NCBI GenBank assembly: GCA_000721375.1
Contig: JOGW01000012.1
Span: forward strand, 124,001 to 188,000
DNA from: Streptomyces sp. NRRL B-3428
GTDB taxonomy: Bacteria; Actinomycetota; Actinomycetes; Streptomycetales; Streptomycetaceae
Length of the DNA: 64,000 nt
Direction of reading: 5' to 3'
A program made the translations under genes and the position numbers. Numbering within the stretch: position 1 is the first letter of the stretch; every line of letters starts with the position of its first letter. Shown here in pieces: positions 26,791-34,253 of the stretch. The notes beneath the pieces were generated by a model. It saw nothing but the letters and a program-made list of their open reading frames with translations. It was not told the origin of the DNA and made no database searches.

Positions 26791-27924
26791 TCAGACCGCG
26801 ACGAGCTCCCGCTCGCGGTCCGGCGTCTTGGCCTCGGGATTCCCGACCTTGGGCTTCTTGTTCGGCAGCGAGAGGCGGAAGACCTTGTGCCAAGCGGAGA
26901 ACACCTGCTTGGGCAGCGGCCCGGTGACGTACTCCAGCTCGTACTTCTCGAACAGGGCGCGCACCTTCACCGCGACCTCGGCGTACCGGTTGCTCGGCAG
27001 GTCCGGGAACAGGTGGTGCTCGATCTGGTGCGACAGGTTGCCGGTCATGAAGTGCATGGCCTTGCTGCCGCTGATGTTCGCCGAGCCCATCATCTGGCGC
27101 AGGTACCACTGGCCGCGCGTCTCGCCGTTGATCGACCGGCGCTCGAAGACCTGTACGCCCTCGGGGAAGTGACCGCACATGATCACCGAGTGGGTCCAGA
27201 TGTTGCGGACCAGGTTCGCGGTGAAGGTGGCGGCGAGCGTGGGGAGGAAGGAGGGGCCGGAAAGCAGCGGGTGGATCACGTAGTCCTTGAGCACCTGCTT
27301 GCGGATCTTGCGGCCCACGGCCTTGGCCCGCGCGCGGAACTCCGGGTTCTTGCGGCGCCGCTTGTGCAGGTTCTTGCCGAGCTCCAGGTCGTACGCCGCG
27401 ATGCCGTACTCGAAGAAGCAGGCGTTGAGGAAGTTCCACAGCGGCTGGCCGAGGTGGAACGGGTGCCACTTCTGGTCCTCGTCGACGCGCATGATGCCGT
27501 AGCCGAGGTCGTTGTCCTTGCCGATCACGTTGGTGTACGTGTGGTGGAGTTCGTTGTGCGAGTGCTTCCACTGGTCGGCCGGCGAGACGTGGTCCCACTC
27601 CCAGGTGGTGGAGTGGATCTTCGGGTCCCGCATCCAGTCCCACTGCCCGTGCAGGATGTTGTGGCCGATCTCCATGTTGTCCATGATCTTCGCCACGGAC
27701 AGACCCGCGGTGCCGATCACCCAGGCGGGCGGGAAGATCGAGAACAGCAGCACGCCCCTGCTGGCGAGCTCCAGCTTGCGCTGCGCCGAGATGACCTTGC
27801 GGATGTAGGCGGCATCCTTCTCGCCGCGGTCGGCGATCACCTCGTCGCGGATCGCGTCCAGCTCGCGGCCGAGCTCCTCGATCTGCTCCGCGGTCAGGTG
27901 GGCGGTGGGGTCGATGGCGGTCAA
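26791..27924 (-). CDS. DesA3-like acyl-CoA desaturase
   Basis: A 377-aa integral-membrane di-iron desaturase. His boxes are GHNILH (His88, His92), HSHNELHH (121-128) and HQIEHH near residue 298. The TTG at 27924 is used, with AGGAAC upstream and only 7 bp after the stop of the ferredoxin-reductase gene. The pairing of a DesA3-type desaturase with an adjacent [2Fe-2S] oxidoreductase matches the mycobacterial Rv3229c/Rv3230c stearoyl-CoA delta-9 desaturase system, so this gene probably introduces a double bond into acyl chains. It differs clearly from the desaturase encoded at 10828-11868. Confidence 0.9.
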   Translation of the reverse strand: MTAIDPTAHLTAEQIEELGRELDAIRDEVIADRGEKDAAYIRKVISAQRKLELASRGVLLFSIFPPAWVIGTAGLSVAKIMDNMEIGHNILHGQWDWMRDPKIHSTTWEWDHVSPADQWKHSHNELHHTYTNVIGKDNDLGYGIMRVDEDQKWHPFHLGQPLWNFLNACFFEYGIAAYDLELGKNLHKRRRKNPEFRARAKAVGRKIRKQVLKDYVIHPLLSGPSFLPTLAATFTANLVRNIWTHSVIMCGHFPEGVQVFERRSINGETRGQWYLRQMMGSANISGSKAMHFMTGNLSHQIEHHLFPDLPSNRYAEVAVKVRALFEKYELEYVTGPLPKQVFSAWHKVFRLSLPNKKPKVGNPEAKTPDRERELVAV

Positions 27925-27931
27925 GCTGTTC

Positions 27932-28987
27932 CTATCGCTCGATGTCACAGGGGCCCGCGGCGGCGGACACGCAGGTCTGGATGAGGACGCCCGGTTCGGC
28001 CTCGGTGATCTCGCCGGTACGCAGATCGCGGACGGCGCCCGCCTTGAGCGGCGTGACACAGCCGAAGCAGATGCCCATGCGGCACCCGGACGGCATGAGC
28101 ACGCCGGCCTCCTCGCCTACGTCGAGGAGCGGCGTGGCACCGTCCGCGTCGACGGTCTTGCCGGTGGCGCTGAACGTGACCTCACCGCCGTCGCCGGCGG
28201 CGACGATGCCGGCGCGGAAGCGTTCGGTGTGCAGGCGCTCCGGTACACCGTGCTCGCTCCAGTGCTTCTCGGCGGCGTCGAGCAGGCCCGCGGGCCCGCA
28301 GGTCCAGGTCTCGCGCTCGGCCCAGTCGGGCACGAGTTCGTCGAGACGGGCGATGTCGAGCATGCCGTCCGTGTCGGTGTGCACCTCGGTGAGCCGCAGC
28401 TTCTTGTCCGCGACCAGGCCGTGCAGTTCACTGCGGAAGATCACGTCCTGCGACCGCGGCGCGCAATGGACCATGACGACGTCGTCGAACTCGGTGTCGC
28501 GCAGCATGCCCATCACGGGTGTGATGCCGCTGCCGGCCGTCAGGTAGAGCACCTTGGCGGGCTTGACCTGCGGCAGCACGAAGTCACCGGTCGCCTGGTC
28601 GAGCTGGATCAGCGTGCCCGGTTTCGCCCGGCGGACCAGGTGGTTGCTGACCTTGCCGTCCGGGATCGCCTTGACGGTGATCGTGACGCGGCCGTCGCGG
28701 CGGTGCGTCGGCGAGGTGAGGGAGTAGGCACGCCACAGCCGCACCCCGTCGACGTCGACGCCGATCCGCACGTACTGGCCGGCCGTGTGACCGCGCCAGC
28801 CCTTTCCCGGCCTGATCACGATGGTCGCGGCGTCACCCGTCTCGGGTTGCACCGCCTCGATGCGCCCGCGCAGGTCGGCGCCCGCACGCAGCGGGCTGAC
28901 CAGGTCGAGGTAGTCCGACGGCAGCAGCGGTGTCGTCACCATCTCCAGCAGTTTCCACGCCCTGCTGCGGAGAGCTGTACTCGTCAT
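27932..28987 (-). CDS. Ferredoxin-NADP reductase-type oxidoreductase with C-terminal [2Fe-2S] domain
   Basis: A 351-aa electron-transfer protein with an FAD domain (RAYSLTSPTH), an NAD(P)-binding domain (VLYLTAGSGITPVMGMLR, then ETWTCGPAGLLDAAEKHW) and a plant-type ferredoxin domain with CRMGICFGC (about 300-308) and a later Cys in LIQTCVS. It should carry electrons from NADPH to the di-iron desaturase encoded 7 bp downstream. The start is the ATG at 28987, where conserved sequence begins. The promoter region is shared with the divergent PucR-type regulator. Confidence 0.93.
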   Translation of the reverse strand: MTSTALRSRAWKLLEMVTTPLLPSDYLDLVSPLRAGADLRGRIEAVQPETGDAATIVIRPGKGWRGHTAGQYVRIGVDVDGVRLWRAYSLTSPTHRRDGRVTITVKAIPDGKVSNHLVRRAKPGTLIQLDQATGDFVLPQVKPAKVLYLTAGSGITPVMGMLRDTEFDDVVMVHCAPRSQDVIFRSELHGLVADKKLRLTEVHTDTDGMLDIARLDELVPDWAERETWTCGPAGLLDAAEKHWSEHGVPERLHTERFRAGIVAAGDGGEVTFSATGKTVDADGATPLLDVGEEAGVLMPSGCRMGICFGCVTPLKAGAVRDLRTGEITEAEPGVLIQTCVSAAAGPCDIER

Positions 28988-29018
28988 GGCTTCAGCTTGC
29001 TGCGCCTCAAGGCGTAAA

Positions 29019-29034
29019 GTCCTGACCGCAGGAC
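29019..29034. promoter_or_regulatory. Inverted repeat GTCCTG-N4-CAGGAC in the desaturase/regulator promoter
   Basis: Perfect 6-bp arms (29019-29024 and 29029-29034), 32 bp upstream of the reductase start and 41 bp upstream of the regulator start. It may be the operator of the divergent regulator or of a second factor. Confidence 0.35.
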
Positions 29035-29040
29035 GTGAAA

Positions 29041-29070
29041 CTGTTCGACAGAATTGTTCGCAGGGAACAA
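29041..29070. promoter_or_regulatory. Tandem palindromes next to the PucR-type regulator start
   Basis: CTGTTCGACAG (29041-29051) and TTGTTCGCAGGGAACAA (29054-29070) are both perfect inverted repeats and share TGTTCG. The second ends four bases before the GTG start of the regulator, so binding here would also affect its own translation start or promoter. Autoregulation is the simplest reading. Confidence 0.45.
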
Positions 29071-29074
29071 AAAC

Positions 29075-30214
29075 GTGAGCCATGCCATCCAGAGGGTCAG
29101 TGAACTGGCCCTGGACAAGACGACGGTCACCGTGCTTCGGGCCTCGCTGAAGACCACCGCCGACGAGATCGTCCAGGCGATCATCGACGAGGTCCCTCCC
29201 TACGCCAACGCCCTTTCGGGCCACATGGGCGCCACCATCCGCCGAGCCGTCCGCACCGCCCTGGGGCACTACCTGGACCTCGCGAGCGGAAACGCCACAG
29301 GCGGCGACGCCGGTGACGCGGCCTACGAGCTCGGCCGCGGCGAGGTACGCGACGGCCGTTCGATGGATGCCCTGCTCAGCGCCTACCGCGTCGGCGCCCG
29401 CGTGGCCTGGCGATGCCTGGCGGCGGGCGCCGTACCCGCGGGTCTGCCCGCCGCCGAGGTCGCCAAGTTCGCCGAGCTGACCTTCGCCTACATCGACGAG
29501 CTCTCCGCCGCGAGCGCCGCGGGCCACGCCGACGAACTCGCCGCCCGGGGCAGGGCCCACGAGCTCCACCTGGAACACCTGGCCCACGACCTCCTCGCCG
29601 GCGCAGGCCCGGACGTGCTGCTTGCCTCCGCACAACGAGCCGGGTGGCAGCCGCCGGATTCGCTGACCGCGGTCCTGCTGCCCGCCGCCCAGGCCCGGCC
29701 CGCCTACCGCGCCCTCGATCCGAGCACCCTCGTCCTCGACGATCTGCCGGACGCCACCGGTGTACTGCTCGTCCCCGATGCCGACCGATCACGTCTCCTG
29801 CGGCAACTGACCGACCGCACCGCCGTGGTCGGACCGACCCGGCCATGGACTCGTGCATCCACCTCCTACGCACGAGCCGTACGCGCGCGCTCCCTCTCCC
29901 CCGATATTCGCGACACCGAGGACCACCTGCCCGAGCTGGTGCTGAGCGCCGACGTGGACGCGTTCGCAGACCTGCGCGCCCGAGCCCTCGCACCGTTGCG
30001 GGCCTTGTCCGCCGCGACCGCCCGGCGGCTCGAGGAGACGTTGCGGGCGTGGCTGCTGCACCAGGGCAGGCGGGACGAGGTGGCGGCGGCGTTGTTCGTC
30101 CATCCCCAGACGGTCCGGTACCGGATGTCGCAGCTGCGGGAGCTGTTTCCGGATCTCGCCTCGCCGCATCGGGTCCTTGAACTGACGCTCGCAGTCGGTC
30201 TTCGCAGCGGCTGA
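29075..30214 (+). CDS. PucR/CdaR-type helix-turn-helix regulator of the desaturase operon
   Basis: A 379-aa regulator starting at the GTG at 29075 (AGGGAAC upstream; an in-frame TTG 21 bp earlier lies inside a palindrome). The N-terminal two thirds are helical (RsbR-like, with AYRVGARVAWRCLAAGAVPAGL). The C-terminus carries the PucR helix-turn-helix (LLHQGRRDEVAAALFVHPQTVRYRMSQLRELF). The arrangement, divergent from the reductase-desaturase pair with palindromes between, is typical of a dedicated local regulator that probably senses acyl chains or membrane state (inference). Confidence 0.87.
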   Translation: MSHAIQRVSELALDKTTVTVLRASLKTTADEIVQAIIDEVPPYANALSGHMGATIRRAVRTALGHYLDLASGNATGGDAGDAAYELGRGEVRDGRSMDALLSAYRVGARVAWRCLAAGAVPAGLPAAEVAKFAELTFAYIDELSAASAAGHADELAARGRAHELHLEHLAHDLLAGAGPDVLLASAQRAGWQPPDSLTAVLLPAAQARPAYRALDPSTLVLDDLPDATGVLLVPDADRSRLLRQLTDRTAVVGPTRPWTRASTSYARAVRARSLSPDIRDTEDHLPELVLSADVDAFADLRARALAPLRALSAATARRLEETLRAWLLHQGRRDEVAAALFVHPQTVRYRMSQLRELFPDLASPHRVLELTLAVGLRSG

Positions 30215-30399
30215 CGCGTACGGCGACCGGGGCCGGCCCGGCGCACCGCGCGCGGCATGATCGGGTTCGTGTGTGTCGCCCGCCTTGTACGAGTCGCTCG
30301 GCTCCCCTACATGACAGGAGTAAGCTGCAGGTTTGGTGCCGGGGGAGCCATGCGGCACTAGCAACGTGTCAGCTCAGCAGGCGATCAAGCTCTCCGCGC

Positions 30400-30990
30400 T
30401 CAGATGTCACTGACCGTGATTGCTACAGAGGGCCCAACAACCTCGCGGGCGGTCTCGGCGAACTTCTCATAGGCCGAGTCCAGTTCGCTGTTCTTCGCCT
30501 CGTACGGACCCCATCGGTTGTTCACCTCCCCTCGCTTACGAAGGTCGGTGTACCAGCCACGGCAGTGATGTTGCAGGGAAGCGATCGCGTTCCACAGGGC
30601 GACGCTCGCATCAGACATCTCCTGTGGGCCAAGCACCTGGACTGCAGCGTACGCCGCCGACAAGTCCTGCCAACGCGCCAGGAACTGCTCATACAGGGTG
30701 TCTGCCCGCTCCGTCGAGCTGGGTTTGCCGGCCATCTCAATGGCGAGCTCGCGACACGTCATCTGGAAGGTTCCGACGATGGACAGGTAGGTGATACTCG
30801 CCTCCCTTCTGGCGTCGCGTTCAGTACGGGCCTGTGTCTCAACTTCCAGCCGGCGCTGCAGGGCACGAGCTGCGTCTGCCTGTTCACGGCCGTGCCTCAG
30901 CTGCATTCTGCCGGTCACAAGATTCCCGGCCACTACCCCACCTGCGCCGACGATCGCGCCCAGTGCTCCAATCAACAGTTCTGCACTCAT
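30400..30990 (-). CDS. Hypothetical protein with N-terminal membrane helix
   Basis: A 196-aa protein. One hydrophobic N-terminal segment (ELLIGALGAIVGAGGVVAGNLVTG) is followed by a charged coiled-coil-like helix (HGREQADAARALQRRLEVETQARTERDARREASI) and a helical C-terminus. It would be anchored in the membrane with a cytoplasmic tail. Third-position G+C is visibly lower than in the neighbours, and the gene stands at the left edge of the degraded accessory region, so horizontal acquisition is likely. No family recognised. Confidence 0.65.
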   Translation of the reverse strand: MSAELLIGALGAIVGAGGVVAGNLVTGRMQLRHGREQADAARALQRRLEVETQARTERDARREASITYLSIVGTFQMTCRELAIEMAGKPSSTERADTLYEQFLARWQDLSAAYAAVQVLGPQEMSDASVALWNAIASLQHHCRGWYTDLRKRGEVNNRWGPYEAKNSELDSAYEKFAETAREVVGPSVAITVSDI

Positions 30991-31187
30991 GCCAATGACG
31001 TGAACACAACACCGCGAGTGCTGTCCCCTGCTTTATGCATCTGTGAGCTACAAGTATCGGGACTCTGCTGACAGTTGGTGTCGTCGACGTGCCTACCCCT
31101 CCTGCGCCCTTTGGGAGCCAGACAGCATCCCCTCCTCGCTCCCGGCAACCGGGCTGTGGCCGCGATGCAGCGGACAGCCCCTGCCGT

Positions 31188-31396
31188 CCGCCGTCTCGGA
31201 TGAGGAGCTGATCACTGCTGCGCGGGAGCGTGCGGCGGGCGGGCAGGAGCCGTCGGCGACCTGGCTGATCAAGACCTACGGGATCGGCACCGGCCGCGCG
31301 GCCCGCATCCGCGACGCCGTGCCGCAACTGGACCACGGGGAGGCCGATCCGTCGGGGTCGGCGCCGGAGTTGCAGCTCGTGGGCGGTGAGGCCTGA
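31188..31396 (+). pseudogene. C-terminal remnant of a DUF2637-like mobile-element protein
   Basis: The frame reads SDEELITAARERAAGGQEPSATWLIKTYGIGTGRAARIRD before its TGA at 31394-31396. This resembles the helix-turn-helix-like tail of DUF2637 (Spd-type) proteins of Streptomyces integrative elements. The membrane-spanning N-terminal part expected upstream is missing, and the sequence before about 31188 does not look coding. The stop overlaps the start of the next reading frame as TGATG, preserving the coupling expected in an intact element. Confidence 0.5.
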
Positions 31397-31790
31397 TGAG
31401 CACCGCGTACGCGAAGTGCTACGACCCCACCGGGCAGCGGCACGGGATACCGACCTGGCCCTGGCGCATGGCCCCCACCGCCTCGCCACCCGCCGTCAGC
31501 TGCGGGCCAAGGGCCTGCGCCCCGGCGGCCAGGACATCGCCGGGCAGGTGCTGCGCTACACCCGCCGCGGCCACCCCCGCGTCGCCCACCTCTACCGCCT
31601 GGACGCGGCGAAGAAGGTGCGGCCGATGACCTCCGCAAAAGGGGTGCGCTCGCGCTGGCAATGCACGCCCGCCGCACCTGCCCCATCTGTCTGGTCACCT
31701 ACAGCTACTGCATCCCCCCGCTCAATCGGCATGTGCGTGCTCTGCGCCAACCCCCAACCCGCCGCAACCGGGAGGGAGCTCCCGCGATGA
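31396..31790 (+). pseudogene. Frameshifted RRQRL-motif zinc-binding protein gene
   Basis: An integrative-element gene broken by three frameshifts. Frame one reads MSTAYAKCYDPTGQRHGIP to about 31470. A different frame continues with HRLATRRQLRAKGLRPGGQ... and VAHLYRLDAAKKVRPMTSAK to about 31640. A third reads RKGALALAMHARRTCPICLVTYSYCIP to about 31716, and the frame then shifts again to SIGMCVLCANPQPAATG. The pieces together give the ordered RRQ(R)L motif and both Cys-pair zinc ligands of the family. Two of the shifts lie in A/G or C homopolymer runs. Confidence 0.75.
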
Positions 31791-31815
31791 ACCCAGCACC
31801 GCCCACCGCAGCGGC

Positions 31816-32406
31816 CTACCGCGTTTCAGTGTCGAACCAGACCTCCGTCGTAACGGATTCGAGCTCCGCCTTCTTCGCCAGCCAGTGCTTGACCCAGCCG
31901 GTGAAGCCGGACTGGCCTGTCGTATGGCCGAACTCGCGGCCGAACGGGGTGGCTCCGAACTCGTCGATGTGCCAGATGTGGCCGCGGCTCGGACCGGTGA
32001 CGATCAGGTGCCAGTCCATGCCGCAGCCGTCGGTGCCCAGGACGACCGAGCCGAAATGGAAAACCGGGTCGATGTCCTCCTCGGTCCAGTCGCTGTCGTC
32101 CTCCTCCCACTGCCACTGCTCGGTCAGTGGGAACAGCTGAGCCAGGTCTCGGTCCTCGGGAACTCCTCCCCAGCCGTCTGGCAGTTCCGTCAACGGAAGC
32201 AGTCCGTAGAACGGCGGACCTGTCTCCTCTTCGGTTCCGTCGCCTATCTCGGCCACGACCGTGCGGTACGGCTCGGGCAGGACGATGCCGTGCTCTGCCT
32301 CGAAGGCGTGCACGGCGGGCCAGCCCAGGGCGGGCCTGTTCGCCACAGGCAACAGGGCCGCTCGAAGTGCGGCGAGGTCCTCGGGGTTCGCGTGATCAGC
32401 GTTCAT
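31816..32406 (-). CDS. SMI1/KNR4 (SUKH) family protein
   Basis: A 196-aa protein with the SUKH signature: WPAVHAFEAEHGIVLPEPYRTVVAEIGDG, then GPPFYGLLPLTEL, an acidic stretch (WQWEEDDSDWTEEDID), GSVVLGTDGCGMDWHLIVTG and GHIWHIDEFGATPFG. SUKH proteins are frequently immunity proteins against polymorphic toxins, but many are stand-alone with unknown roles; no toxin is encoded next to it. It is intact and antisense to the surrounding element genes, separating the start of a GGDEF gene (31787) from its remainder (about 32474 onward). Confidence 0.88.
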   Translation of the reverse strand: MNADHANPEDLAALRAALLPVANRPALGWPAVHAFEAEHGIVLPEPYRTVVAEIGDGTEEETGPPFYGLLPLTELPDGWGGVPEDRDLAQLFPLTEQWQWEEDDSDWTEEDIDPVFHFGSVVLGTDGCGMDWHLIVTGPSRGHIWHIDEFGATPFGREFGHTTGQSGFTGWVKHWLAKKAELESVTTEVWFDTETR

Positions 32407-32473
32407 GGCGCCCAGAAGTACCACCGCCCTCTGACATCCGTCGACGCACGAGGATGCACGGCCTCCAACTCGG

Positions 32474-33033
32474 TCCACCCCCACCACGGCCGTCCTGCTC
32501 GGCATCCCCTCGGCCGCACTCGCGGTCCACAGCCTGTGGGCCCACCGTCGACTGAACGCGGCCCGCCGTGACCCGCTCACGAACCTGCACACCCGGCACA
32601 CCTGCACCGTCCAGGCGCGTCGTCTGCTGCGGCGGCGGGAACTGAGCGTGCTGCTCCTGGACGTCGACGGCTTCAAGCAGATCAACGACACCTACGGACA
32701 CGCGGCCGGCGACCGGCTTCTGGCCGTGCTCGGGCAGCGGCTGGGGGACTGGTGCCAGGCACGCCGCGGCATCGCCGGACGGCTTGGAGGCGATGAGTTC
32801 GCCGGCCTCGCCGACATGGACGCCGATCACGCCGAACGAGCAGACGACGCGCCTGGACGGTGCAGCTGGCCCGGCTGCTGCGCGAGCGGGTCAACCTCGG
32901 CCCCGCCGTCATCGCGCCGCGCACCTCGCTGGGCATCTGCACCTCGGTGCACCGGCCCGCGGCCGCGTTCGAGGTGCGGCTGCACGCGGCCGACGAGGCG
33001 ATGTATGCGGCCAAACAGCTCGGCACCCACTGA
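32474..33033 (+). pseudogene. GGDEF diguanylate-cyclase-type gene, interrupted and frameshifted
   Basis: The frame reads AVLLGIPSAALAVHSLWAHRRLNAARRDPLTNLHTR, LLLDVDGFKQINDTYGHAAGD and RLGGDEFAGLADMDADHAER. It changes frame near 32850 and continues AWTVQLARLLRERVN to ADEAMYAAKQLGTH, with a stop at 33031-33033. The I/G sites typical of GGDEF domains are present. The likely original start is the ATG at 31787 (GGAGGGAG eight bases upstream, ATGA overlap with the RRQRL frame), so the gene was split by the antisense SUKH gene. GGDEF genes follow RRQRL genes in related elements. Confidence 0.7.
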
Positions 33034-33346
33034 CGCCTCGCGACCGACCACACCACCCACCCGACTGTGGCCGGCCGCCGCGCCGGACGCAACGGCACTC
33101 ACGCCACCCTGTCCCGCTGAACTCCCTGAAGGGATCTGATCGTTCATGCCGTCCAAGACCCGTTCCCGCAAGATGCCGCGCGGCGTGACTCACACGGTGC
33201 ATGTGCCGCGCACCCGTCGCCGCGACGCCCAGCCAATCATGCTGGTGATGCCTGGCCTGGCCTGGCCTGGCCTGGCCTGGCCTGGCCTGGCCTGGCCTGG
33301 AGGGATGATGAAGCCGGAATGCTGGAACGTAAGGTCAGGAGCTTTC
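33034..33346 (+). other. Gap after the GGDEF remnant: short basic reading frame and microsatellite
   Basis: From 33146 an open frame begins MPSKTRSRKMPRGVTHTVHV and stays open through the CCTGG repeat into the downstream thioredoxin-like gene. Its first 30 or so residues look like the start of a small basic element protein, but I recognise no family. The in-frame run-on is probably an accident of the repeat. No promoter or attachment site was recognised. Confidence 0.4.
33251..33300 (+). repeat. (CCTGG)10 pentanucleotide microsatellite
   Basis: Ten perfect tandem CCTGG units. Each unit is a CCWGG (Dcm/EcoRII-type) methylation site. It marks the right edge of the decayed element, 47 bp upstream of the thioredoxin-like start. 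Because the unit length is five, slippage would shift any reading frame through it. Confidence 0.95.
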
Positions 33347-33685
33347 ATGGCGCAACGGGTTCACCGACCCCGTGAGGACGCGGAGTTCGATTTCATCCTC
33401 GGGGTGAGCGGAGTTCCGGTCCTCGCCTACTTCGCCGGGACATGGCCGAAGGCGATCGAGCCCTGCCGGGTGATGGACCTCGTCGTGGGTGGCATCGCCG
33501 ACGAGTACGCGGGGCGCCTGACGGCCGTCCGCGCCGACATCACGCGTTGTCCGGCCGCGACGGAGCGATACGGGATCACCGGAGCTCCGTCCTATGTCCT
33601 GCTGAAGGAAGGAGAGGCGGTGGCACACGGCACGGGGCCCATGACCACCGCCGAGGTTCGGAAGGTCCTGGACGGTCACCTCTGA
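33347..33685 (+). CDS. Thioredoxin-fold protein without a CxxC motif
   Basis: A 112-aa thioredoxin-like protein from the ATG at 33347 (AGGAG seven bases upstream). VPVLAYFAGTWPKAIEPCRVM takes the place of the thioredoxin active site: the WCGPC-type motif is reduced to a lone Cys with no partner two residues before it. The cis-Pro strand is TGAPSYVLLKEGE. A dithiol-disulfide reaction is therefore unlikely; monothiol or binding roles are possible. It is the first apparently intact gene after the element remnants. Confidence 0.75.
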   Translation: MAQRVHRPREDAEFDFILGVSGVPVLAYFAGTWPKAIEPCRVMDLVVGGIADEYAGRLTAVRADITRCPAATERYGITGAPSYVLLKEGEAVAHGTGPMTTAEVRKVLDGHL

Positions 33686-33725
33686 GCGTTGTCACTCCGC
33701 TGCGACCACCCCGGGCAGCCCGCCC

Positions 33726-34091
33726 TCACGAACCGGTGACGATGGCCCCCTTGAGGGGGACGAGGGCCGACGCGATGTCGCCGATGGTGGCCTCGTCCAC
33801 GCCGCTGTCGGCGAGGGCGGCCGCGAGGTGGCCGACCACGAGGTCGAAGTCGTCCTCGGTGATGCCGAGTTCGGCGTGGGCGTGCTCCATGGAGCGGCCG
33901 GCGTAGGGCGATTCGGCACCGAGGGCGTGGGCGATGAAGCTGCGCTGGTGCGCCTTGAGGGCGGCGACGTCGGTGCCGATGAAGTGGCGGGCCAACTGCT
34001 CGTCGGCGAGGACCCGTTGGTAAAAAACGTCCACCACGGCAGCGACCGCGGGCTCGCCACCAATGCGCTCGAAGATGCTCGACTTGTCCAT
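33726..34091 (-). CDS. Truncated haemoglobin, group I
   Basis: A 121-aa trHb (ATG at 34091; an ATG 10 codons earlier is possible). Family features: SIFERIGGEPAVAAVVDVFYQRVLAD (B helix with the distal Tyr in VFYQRV), HFIGTDVAALKAHQRSFIAHALG (E region), PYAGRSMEHAHAELGI with the proximal His, and FDLVVGHLAAALADSGV. Group I trHbs bind O2 and NO and often detoxify NO to nitrate. Reduction would need a partner reductase, not seen nearby. The strong run TTTTTTA (coded as VFY) at about 34020 is unusual in this GC-rich setting. Confidence 0.88.
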   Translation of the reverse strand: MDKSSIFERIGGEPAVAAVVDVFYQRVLADEQLARHFIGTDVAALKAHQRSFIAHALGAESPYAGRSMEHAHAELGITEDDFDLVVGHLAAALADSGVDEATIGDIASALVPLKGAIVTGS

Positions 34092-34253
34092 GGGGCCGAA
34101 GATAACCGCTGAATCCGCCATTCAGAACACGCATACGAAACACATGTACGAGGAGGAGGGGGCGGCGGCGCCGGAACCCCCGCCCGCCCCTCGCGTCCAT
34201 GAGCCGGAGTCAGCCCCGGCCGCATCGGCGCCGGTCGCGCGACCACTTACGGT

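Noticed and set aside
30215..30399. Possible tRNA or attachment site next to the decayed element
   Set aside because: GGGTTCG-like bases occur near 30263, but no cloverleaf, acceptor end or direct repeat pair was found.
33146..33346. N-terminal extension of the thioredoxin-like protein through the CCTGG repeat
   Set aside because: The extension is low-complexity and basic; the ATG at 33347 has its own AGGAG site and begins the conserved fold.
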